Below are positions 1 to 4,135 of a DNA stretch of 5,945 nt, in pieces; the stretch's first letter is position 1; the number at the start of each line of letters is the position of its first letter. The DNA is taken from NCBI GenBank assembly GCA_002366775.1, contig DFBW01000278.1, forward strand, positions 2,861-8,805. The letters are read 5' to 3'. This DNA comes from Roseovarius sp. UBA3070. GTDB lineage: Bacteria; Pseudomonadota; Alphaproteobacteria; Rhodobacterales; Rhodobacteraceae. A program made the position numbers and the translations under genes. Under the pieces are notes generated by a model. That model saw only the letters and a list, made by a program, of their open reading frames with translations. It made no database searches and was not told where the DNA came from.

Positions 1-611
1 TGGCTGATTCGATCACCCGCTTTGCCGAAGCCCACCGCGAAGTCGCAACCGCCGCAGGCGAAATGCCCGCTCTGCGCGGCTTTCCTGCCTCAACAGCCCA
101 CACAATAATGTCCCTATGTGAACGTGCAGGCCCCGGAGAGTTGGGGCAGGGTGATATCACTGCGATCTTCTCGGTTCTGGTTGCAGGATCAGACATGGAT
201 GAGCCGGTGGCAGACATCCTGCGTGGTGTGCTGGACGGTCATGTTGTGTTGGATAGAGCGATTGCTGAACGCGGGCGATACCCGGCGGTGGATTTATTGC
301 GCTCTGTCTCGCGTAGTTTGCCGGGTGCTGCCAGTGAAAATGAAAACAAATTGATTCAAAAAGCGCGCACATTGTTGGGTGCTTACGCGCGCTCGGAAAC
401 CATGGTCAAAGCCGGGTTATATGCCGATGGCACAGATCCTGAATTGGATCTGGCGATCCGGGTCTGGCCGGAATTGGATGCGTTTTTGGCCGAATCCGAA
501 TCGATCTCAGTGCAAAACAGCTTTGATCGGCTGTCACTGATCCTCAGACGCGCGGGAAACACTGGCAAAATGGTAGCTCGGTCGCCAGAAACGGCCACAG
601 CGCATGGGTAG
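1..611 (+). CDS. fliI: Flagellum-specific ATP synthase FliI, C-terminal part (5' end outside window)
   Basis: FliI is the cytoplasmic ATPase of the flagellar type III export apparatus, related to the F1-ATPase beta subunit. It powers or primes delivery of rod, hook and filament subunits to the export gate. The reading frame is open from base 3, and bases 1-2 probably complete an ATG codon inside the gene, giving the family motif (M)ADSITRFAEAHRE. Then follow GEMPALRGFP, CERAGPGE, the GDITAIFSVLV strand and the very characteristic segment LRGVLDGHVVLDRAIAERG-RYPAVD at about residues 73-98 of the fragment. The last ~100 residues are the helical C-terminal domain. 202 residues are visible, a little under half of a usual FliI of about 440 residues, so the Walker A region lies to the left of the window. 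The gene ends in TAG and meets the leftward DUF1217 gene tail to tail. A related ATPase (SctN or F1) is less likely given the flagellar neighbours. Confidence 0.93.
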   Translation, partial: ADSITRFAEAHREVATAAGEMPALRGFPASTAHTIMSLCERAGPGELGQGDITAIFSVLVAGSDMDEPVADILRGVLDGHVVLDRAIAERGRYPAVDLLRSVSRSLPGAASENENKLIQKARTLLGAYARSETMVKAGLYADGTDPELDLAIRVWPELDAFLAESESISVQNSFDRLSLILRRAGNTGKMVARSPETATAHG

Positions 612-666
612 ATGTTACTAAACCAGGAAGGATATTGCAGGCGATGTGATTGGATTGCCGTTCAAA

Positions 667-1467
667 TCATCTGAAGTTGGAGGCAGATTGCAACAGGGTA
701 AGAGCAATGGAATTGCTGCTCATGGAACTACCTGTGCTGATTTGATCCATGAGCAAAAACCGCTCAATCAACTTATCCAGTTTTTCAGGGTCGGCCAGAT
801 CATCAATGGAGGTTAACCCAAGTTGACTGCTGGCGCGATCCTGAAACTCAACCAACTGTCGATCCAGATCAAGCTGGCCAAACCCGGGTGGAAACCCAAG
901 CACTGTTTCAAGGACTTTGCGCAGAGGTCCGGTGCCCATAATGCCAAACCATTTGGCATCTTCGCTATCGCCTTCCAGGGCAATAACTGGCAGTTCGCGC
1001 TTTGCATTCAGGGCCAGGCGCAAGGCTTGTTCCTGATCGCCAACTGCTACTTCGAACGATCGCGCCCGAAACTGATCGACGATCTCTTTGCCAAAGCCGC
1101 TTTGGGTGGTTCGTGGGCCCAGCAAGCGGTCAAACCCAAATGCCTCGGCCAGATCTTTGTATCGCTCATCTGTCAGTTTGTTGGCAAGCGCATCATCATC
1201 TACGGTGCCTTCGCTCAGGATTTTTTCAATCAGGGCGCGGCTATTGATGTCTTCTTCCAAACCAAACGCACCCAATGCGACACGCAACAGGCGGCGGTCT
1301 GAAACCAGCTCCTCGGCTGTGCTTATATTGCCGATGTTTTGTTCAAAATAATCGGTGTCGCGGGTGAGTTCCGGAGATTTGTTAAACACCTCCGTTTGAC
1401 GCTCCATCGTTGCGTTTAGAAATACCCAGCCGGTCAGGCCAGATGCAGGTATAATAGGCTGGAACAT
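667..1467 (-). CDS. DUF1217 family flagellar-cluster protein
   Basis: This 266-residue protein belongs to the DUF1217 family, which is found in alphaproteobacterial flagellar clusters and has no settled function that I know of. Visible family traits are an N-terminal GW-FL-T block (residues 13-20), a central TAEELVSDRRLLRVALGAFG stretch (50-69), the pattern AL-NKLTDERY--LAEAFGF (93-112), and a C-terminal WFGIMGTGPLRKV block (173-185) followed by GFPPGFGQLDLDRQ. It is mostly helical by composition, with no signal peptide, membrane segment or cysteine. The ATG overlaps the flbT stop codon as TAATG. I see no Shine-Dalgarno before it, so it is probably translated by coupling to flbT. It is the last gene of the flagellin-flaF-flbT unit. 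A structural, chaperone or regulatory role in filament production would fit the context, but this is inference. Family assignment is fairly sure; function is unknown. Confidence 0.85.
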   Translation of the reverse strand: MFQPIIPASGLTGWVFLNATMERQTEVFNKSPELTRDTDYFEQNIGNISTAEELVSDRRLLRVALGAFGLEEDINSRALIEKILSEGTVDDDALANKLTDERYKDLAEAFGFDRLLGPRTTQSGFGKEIVDQFRARSFEVAVGDQEQALRLALNAKRELPVIALEGDSEDAKWFGIMGTGPLRKVLETVLGFPPGFGQLDLDRQLVEFQDRASSQLGLTSIDDLADPEKLDKLIERFLLMDQISTGSSMSSNSIALTLLQSASNFR

Positions 1468-1871
1468 TATTGCACGCTGTGCGCCATCAGGCGATCCTCT
1501 CGCGGCAACAGCGCGCGTAGGGACTTAAGGCATTGGTAATACTGTTCTCCCAACAACGCCTCAGTTGCACGGGTCAAATGAGTATGGCTGTCGTGGTCTG
1601 TAAAGACCTGGCTAAGCCCTTCGATATTTCGCAGCAATTGCTGTCTGGAATCTTCGGGGGTGGCGTCACCTGAGAGCACCAGTTGCATAGCGTAACACAC
1701 CCGTCGAACAGGGGTAGTTGCCTCTTCCGGATGGATCGCATCGCGCAGGCGCAAAATATTTGCATCCGGTGTCATGATCGACAGGCGTGACCGCCGGTCA
1801 CCGTTTTCAATGACTGCGCCATTGACCAAAACACGTTCTTTTGGGCCCAGTTTCAAAACAAGTCCGCTCAT
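1467..1871 (-). CDS. flbT: Flagellin mRNA regulator FlbT
   Basis: FlbT is a small cytoplasmic RNA-binding regulator. In Caulobacter it binds the 5' untranslated region of flagellin mRNA and lowers its stability or translation until the hook is finished. This 134-residue protein has the expected length and conserved blocks: LKLGPKERVLVNGAVIENGD with RRSRL after it (6-30), ANILRLRDAI (37-46), the ATTPVRRVCYAMQL-LSGDA block (51-70) and the C-terminal YYQCLKSLRALLPRE (111-125). The ATG lies in an ATGA overlap with the flaF stop, and AGGAG (1881-1885) sits 9 nt upstream, so initiation may be both direct and coupled. It is third in the flagellin-flaF-flbT-DUF1217 unit, so the regulator is probably co-transcribed with its presumed target. 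The flagellin leader in this window has the kind of foldable structure such a protein might bind. In some species FlbT activates rather than represses, so the sign of control here is not determined. Confidence 0.94.
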   Translation of the reverse strand: MSGLVLKLGPKERVLVNGAVIENGDRRSRLSIMTPDANILRLRDAIHPEEATTPVRRVCYAMQLVLSGDATPEDSRQQLLRNIEGLSQVFTDHDSHTHLTRATEALLGEQYYQCLKSLRALLPREDRLMAHSVQ

Positions 1872-2236
1872 GTCTTGGTGCTCCTGTCGCGCAATCCGCC
1901 CATGATGGCGGTGTTGATTTCAACCAGCGCGCTGGCCGAGGCCTTGCGCATCAGCACCTTGCTGCTGTGCTGGCGCGTGAATTCTGCCAAATACACAATG
2001 CGTGCGCGCAGTATTTCCGGCAATCCATTGTTGTCCCCGATCACATCGGAGGCGAGCAATGTCCACAAACGACGGTTGTCGTGGATGGCAGAAGCCAGAG
2101 CGGCAACATCTGTTGCAGCTGCGGTTTTTAACCGGTGAGTGACGCGCGCAAAGGCTTCGTATTCTGCGCCGCGATGGGTGCGAATGGATTGGGTATTGCT
2201 GCCATATGCCTGTCTTGCCTGTAGAAGAGCATCCAC
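1868..2236 (-). CDS. flaF: Flagellar regulator FlaF
   Basis: FlaF is the partner of FlbT in alphaproteobacteria and is needed for flagellin synthesis or secretion; in Caulobacter the two act in opposite directions on flagellin. The 122-residue protein has the normal length and matches the family through EYEAFARVTHRL (25-36), NRRLWTLLASDV (54-65), the LPEILRARIVYLAEFT stretch (72-87) and the C-terminal LVEIN-AIMGGL (104-115). The start is GTG at 2236-2234. It is supported by a strong GGAAGGA 7 nt upstream and by the family-typical opening MDALLQARQAYG; the ATG at 2232 is out of frame. It lies 73 bp downstream of flagellin, beyond a strong hairpin, and its end overlaps the flbT start as ATGA. 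The gap after flagellin and the GTG start would both tend to keep FlaF far below flagellin in amount. Confidence 0.93.
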   Translation of the reverse strand: MDALLQARQAYGSNTQSIRTHRGAEYEAFARVTHRLKTAAATDVAALASAIHDNRRLWTLLASDVIGDNNGLPEILRARIVYLAEFTRQHSSKVLMRKASASALVEINTAIMGGLRDRSTKT

Positions 2237-2243
2237 GACAATT

Positions 2244-2250
2244 TCCTTCC
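2244..2250 (-). promoter_or_regulatory. Shine-Dalgarno of flaF supporting a GTG start
   Basis: On the minus strand GGAAGGA lies 7 nt before the GTG at 2236-2234. The spacing is ideal and no in-frame ATG nearby competes, so it fixes the flaF start at the rarer GTG codon. Confidence 0.75.
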
Positions 2251-2275
2251 GAGTTATTATGGAAAATCAGTGGGT

Positions 2276-2302
2276 ACGAGGGCGCCAATCGGGCGCCCTC
2301 GT
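2276..2302 (-). terminator. Perfect 11-bp hairpin just after the flagellin stop codon
   Basis: The arms ACGAGGGCGCC (2276-2286) and GGCGCCCTCGT (2292-2302) are exact reverse complements around a 5-nt loop. The hairpin begins 7 nt after the flagellin TAA on the minus strand. No run of U follows in that direction (the next bases are ACCCACTGATTTTCC), so it is not a classical intrinsic terminator. It is better read as a partial terminator or a 3' mRNA stabiliser that protects flagellin mRNA while letting some transcription reach flaF-flbT. That function is inferred; the inverted repeat is directly visible. Confidence 0.65.
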
Positions 2303-2309
2303 GATAGAT

Positions 2310-3158
2310 TTAACCTCGGAACAGAGACAAGATGTTCTGCGGGCCTTGGTTGGCAATCGACAGCGATTGCGTGGCCAGTTGTTGCTGAACCTGCAATGCT
2401 TGAAGACGGGCCGAGGCCTCTTCCATATCGGCATCTACCAGGGTGCCGATACCCGACACCATCGCGTCTGTCAGTTTCCCGACAAACTCGTTCTGGCTGG
2501 AAATCCGGCCGACCGAAGCACCCAAAGCTGCGGCACCATCAATCGCGGTTTGCAGAAAGGTCTCGATTTCGCCCAGGGCGGTGGCCGCCGTGGTTGTATC
2601 GGTGATCGCGGTCAAATCCGCGACCAGATCGACATCGGTTTCAAAATCCGCCGTGTCGACATCGATGGTGGAAGCTGTCGGCGCAGCGGCGCCCACACGG
2701 TCAAGCGAGGACAAGATCGACATAGACGTGGCCCCATTGCCATCCACATCCGCGGCGAGCAAGTTGGCCCCGTTGAACTGTGCAGCCCCGATGATCGACG
2801 CCACCTGAGCGGCGCGTTCGTCAATGTCGGCCTGGATCTTGGCATGGTCGACATTCTCGGATTGTGCCGAGACGACCAAACCTTTGATATCCTGAAGCAC
2901 GCTCACCACCTGTTCTGCCGCAGCCGAGGCTACAGCGACGGTGCTTTCACCCAGTGACAGGGCGTCCGAGATGGCCTTAAAGCCACGCACATCCGAATCC
3001 ATCGTCTTGGAAATCGCCCAGATAGCTGAATTGTCTTTGGCTGATCCGATTGATTTCCCGGTCGAGATCGCCTCCTGGGTTTTGGCCAGGCTCGTATTGA
3101 CTGATTTCAGAGTTTGCAGTGCCACCATGGCACTGGAGTTCGTCAGAATGCTGGACAT
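2310..3158 (-). CDS. fliC: Flagellin, filament subunit
   Basis: Flagellin is exported through the hollow flagellum and polymerises as the filament. The 282-residue product has both conserved end domains. The N-terminal part (1-135) starts MSSILTNSSAMVALQTLK and includes ISTGKSIGSAKDNSA and AAQFNGANLL. The C-terminal part (about 201-282) ends in LATQSLSIANQGPQNILSLF followed by RG. The middle (136-200) is a short Asp/Thr/Ala-rich variable segment, so this is a small flagellin typical of alphaproteobacteria. There is no cysteine and no cleaved signal, as expected for type III export. The chosen ATG (3158-3156) has AAGGA 7 nt upstream and gives the canonical N-terminus; an in-frame extension to 3212 would add 18 atypical residues across the leader. 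It is first in a unit with flaF, flbT and the DUF1217 gene, behind a sigma-54-like promoter and a structured leader. It could equally be named flaA in this group. Confidence 0.96.
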   Translation of the reverse strand: MSSILTNSSAMVALQTLKSVNTSLAKTQEAISTGKSIGSAKDNSAIWAISKTMDSDVRGFKAISDALSLGESTVAVASAAAEQVVSVLQDIKGLVVSAQSENVDHAKIQADIDERAAQVASIIGAAQFNGANLLAADVDGNGATSMSILSSLDRVGAAAPTASTIDVDTADFETDVDLVADLTAITDTTTAATALGEIETFLQTAIDGAAALGASVGRISSQNEFVGKLTDAMVSGIGTLVDADMEEASARLQALQVQQQLATQSLSIANQGPQNILSLFRG

Positions 3159-3165
3159 AGCATTT

Positions 3166-3170
3166 TCCTT
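3166..3170 (-). promoter_or_regulatory. Shine-Dalgarno of flagellin (decides the start)
   Basis: AAGGA on the minus strand lies 7 nt before the ATG at 3158. It separates the real start, which gives the canonical MSSILTN N-terminus, from an in-frame upstream extension reaching 3212. It also adjoins the inner end of the leader stem at 3172. Confidence 0.8.
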
Positions 3171-3171
3171 T

Positions 3172-3231
3172 AGCTTAGACGCTTTTGCGCCTGTTACACG
3201 TCCCGCCCCCACTCGGGTGACGGCCTAAGCT
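3172..3231 (-). promoter_or_regulatory. Foldable 5' leader of flagellin mRNA (possible FlbT target)
   Basis: On the minus strand AGCUUAGGC (3231-3223) can pair with GUCUAAGCU (3180-3172). This gives 9 bp with one G-U pair and a 42-nt enclosed segment. Inside, CGUC (3222-3219) can pair with GACG (3202-3199), and CCC-GAGU-GGG can form a small inner stem. The outer stem ends 1 nt before the Shine-Dalgarno AAGGA, so folding could affect ribosome access. FlbT is known to bind flagellin leaders in Caulobacter and is encoded two genes downstream here. The pairing is visible in the sequence; folding in the cell and FlbT binding are inferred. Confidence 0.5.
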
Positions 3232-3256
3232 GTCTTTCTGACCTATGCGGAAGGTG

Positions 3257-3273
3257 TTGCACGCTCCGCGCCA
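3257..3273 (-). promoter_or_regulatory. Candidate sigma-54 (-24/-12) promoter of flagellin
   Basis: The minus strand reads TGGCGCG-GAGC-GTGCAA. This fits the sigma-54 consensus TGGCACG-N4-TTGCA with GG and GC at the required spacing and two mismatches. Transcription would begin near 3247 and give a leader of roughly 88 nt. The site lies in the only sizeable gap upstream of flagellin. Flagellin promoters in Caulobacter are sigma-54 dependent, which makes this plausible, though other alphaproteobacteria use sigma-28 instead. I see no convincing sigma-28 element here. Confidence 0.6.
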
Positions 3274-3327
3274 CCCGGTGTCGGATGCACCATCAGAATG
3301 CTCTGGCAAATGCTAAAGGAGTACTAA

Positions 3328-3350
3328 GCCGGGTCAGTGAACTGCCCGGC
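3328..3350 (-). terminator. Hairpin between flgN and the flagellin promoter
   Basis: GCCGGG (3328-3333) and CCCGGC (3345-3350) are exact reverse complements, and CAG/CTG inside extend the stem past a single bulged T. The hairpin starts 15 nt after the flgN stop codon on the minus strand. The bases after it, TTAGTACTCCTTTAG, are only loosely U-rich, so it is a weak intrinsic terminator at best. Its position suits separating flgJ-flgN transcription from the flagellin promoter downstream. Confidence 0.5.
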
Positions 3351-3365
3351 ATTTAAAACAAATCG

Positions 3366-3725
3366 TCAGGCGCGTTTCTCAACCCGATGTTCAACTTCAC
3401 CTTGGATGGTCTGCTTCTGGCCGGTCTCGTCATACGTCTCAAGTGTACGCCGGATGCGGCGCAAAGCGGCCAGCCGCGCTGCGACCTTGCGGATACCTTG
3501 TAGTGCACCGTCCAGCAGGGCCTGATTGCGCACGACCTTGCCCTGCAGCGCAGCAAGGTCAGTGTGAAGCTCTGGTTCCAGTGCGTTCAAAGCGTCGATA
3601 AGCTGCTCTTTCTCGTCTGCGATCTCGGCCATGATGCTCAATTTGCCTTGCAACAGAGTATCACGTTCTTTTTCCAGAAGTTCATCCAGACGATCAATCA
3701 GATTTTGTGGATTGGGGTCACTCAT
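3366..3725 (-). CDS. flgN: FlgN-like flagellar export chaperone
   Basis: FlgN proteins are small cytoplasmic chaperones that bind the C-terminal helices of the hook-filament junction proteins FlgK and FlgL and dock them at the export ATPase. This 119-residue protein is almost entirely helical and highly charged. It has family-like spacing: LDELLEKERDTLLQGKL (13-29), a D-KEQLIDAL block (37-46), the RNQALLDGALQGIRKVAARL segment (66-85) and a C-terminal TYDETGQ (97-103), which is common in alphaproteobacterial FlgN-like proteins. It has no cysteine, signal peptide or membrane helix. The ATG overlaps the stop codon of the flgJ-like gene as ATGA, and GGAG (3734-3737) lies 8 nt upstream. FlgN is poorly conserved, so the name rests on pattern, length and neighbours; another small coiled-coil export chaperone (FliT-like) cannot be excluded. 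Confidence 0.75.
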   Translation of the reverse strand: MSDPNPQNLIDRLDELLEKERDTLLQGKLSIMAEIADEKEQLIDALNALEPELHTDLAALQGKVVRNQALLDGALQGIRKVAARLAALRRIRRTLETYDETGQKQTIQGEVEHRVEKRA

Positions 3726-4012
3726 TTTTCTTTCTCCATCATCGCGTTGTAGAAGGTTTCAGCCAAGCCAATTCCGCCGCTTTGCACCAGCGCATCCGCG
3801 AGGGCCTGTCTGTGAAACGATGCAAACTGATCTTCTCCCACTCCGCCGTTCAGGCTGTTGGATTGGGTGCCCAGACCGGCGGACTTCAACATTTCAGCCA
3901 GAAATGTCGCCTCCAGCTTTTCTGCCGCTTCGCGTGCCGTTGGGCTGGGTGTGATGCGGGCGTGGACCCGGTTTGGGGCTTTGGTTTGGGGAATTAGTAA
4001 AAGATCAGTCAC
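3722..4012 (-). CDS. flgJ: FlgJ-like rod-binding protein (single domain)
   Basis: The N-terminal domain of FlgJ acts in the periplasm as a cap or scaffold for rod assembly. This 96-residue protein carries that domain only: A-EAAEKLEATFLAEMLKSAGL (27-47), a Gly/Asn linker, then GEDQFASFHRQALADALVQSG (59-79) with GIGLAETFY just after it. The muramidase domain of the ~316-residue enteric FlgJ is absent, which is usual in alphaproteobacteria. In Rhodobacter sphaeroides the separate enzyme SltF supplies the peptidoglycan-cutting activity. The start is GTG at 4012-4010, supported by GAGG (4020-4023) 7 nt upstream; no in-frame ATG precedes the domain. It is the first leftward gene beside the divergent control region and overlaps flgN by 4 bp. 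It has no cysteine and no Sec signal, as expected for a type III substrate. Confidence 0.88.
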   Translation of the reverse strand: MTDLLLIPQTKAPNRVHARITPSPTAREAAEKLEATFLAEMLKSAGLGTQSNSLNGGVGEDQFASFHRQALADALVQSGGIGLAETFYNAMMEKEK

Positions 4013-4019
4013 CGAAATA

Positions 4020-4023
4020 CCTC
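4020..4023 (-). promoter_or_regulatory. Shine-Dalgarno supporting the GTG start of flgJ
   Basis: GAGG on the minus strand lies 7 nt before the GTG at 4012-4010. It is a short but well-placed match and the only candidate upstream of the rod-binding domain. Confidence 0.55.
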
Positions 4024-4072
4024 GAATTGCAGAAACTCTGTTGGGTGTCGGGTGTCATTTGACCGCAAATCG

Positions 4073-4089
4073 GTAAAGAAGCAGTAACC
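4073..4089. promoter_or_regulatory. Possible CtrA-type box
   Basis: GTAA-AGAAGCA-GTAACC keeps the 7-nt half-site spacing of the alphaproteobacterial cell-cycle regulator CtrA (TTAA-N7-TTAAC) but has G for T in both halves. CtrA controls flagellar genes in many alphaproteobacteria. The match is imperfect and could be chance. Confidence 0.3.
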
Positions 4090-4125
4090 AGCTTTTGGCA
4101 TTGTGCCCCCAACGGAAGAATTCCT

Positions 4126-4130
4126 GGAGG
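4126..4130 (+). promoter_or_regulatory. Shine-Dalgarno of fliK (decides the start)
   Basis: GGAGG ends 5 nt before the ATG at 4136. This favours that ATG over the in-frame GTG at 4103, which has no Shine-Dalgarno, and over the later ATG at 4151. Confidence 0.7.
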
Positions 4131-4135
4131 CCGAG

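Larger units (their letters stand above)
4013..4135. promoter_or_regulatory. Divergent control region between flgJ and fliK
   Basis: These 123 bp must hold the start signals for the leftward flgJ-flgN pair and, unless transcription comes from elsewhere, the rightward fliK-flgD unit. Visible elements are a tandem repeat GGGTGTC-GGGTGTC (4043-4056), a -35-like TTGACC (4059-4064, +) without a good -10 partner, and GTAA-N7-GTAACC (4073-4089), which resembles the CtrA box TTAA-N7-TTAAC with one mismatch in each half. I find no sigma-54 or sigma-28 element with correct spacing. Promoter function is implied by gene layout; the individual elements are tentative. Confidence 0.5.

Noticed and set aside
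436..480. Repeated GAATTGGAT words near the end of fliI
   Set aside because: They fall in frame in coding sequence as repeated Glu-Leu-Asp codons and show no larger repeat unit.
63..611. Treating the first ATG at 63 as the start of a complete small gene
   Set aside because: The frame is open to base 3 and the upstream codons give the FliI motif DSITRFAEAHRE, so this is an internal Met of a gene cut by the window edge.
612..666. Possible terminator in the convergent gap (GATG...CATC pairing near 640-670)
   Set aside because: The stem is AT-rich, interrupted by a 2-nt bulge and has no U-tract, so it is too weak to call.
823..1302. 159-residue + strand open frame opposite the DUF1217 gene
   Set aside because: The minus strand frame carries conserved family blocks throughout; the plus strand frame is unstructured shadow sequence.
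2139..2957. 272-residue open frame on the + strand opposite flagellin and flaF
   Set aside because: It is antisense to two clearly recognised genes and straddles both and the hairpin between them. Its translation has no recognisable domain and is rich in Arg, Gly and Cys as expected for a shadow frame. It has no operon context.
3159..3212. In-frame N-terminal extension of flagellin by 18 residues
   Set aside because: It would cover the Shine-Dalgarno and leader, and it adds MGAGRVTGAKASK-type sequence foreign to flagellins, while MSSILTN matches the family start.
4103..4135. GTG start for fliK 11 codons upstream
   Set aside because: It has no Shine-Dalgarno, and the extension itself contains the GGAGG that serves the ATG at 4136.
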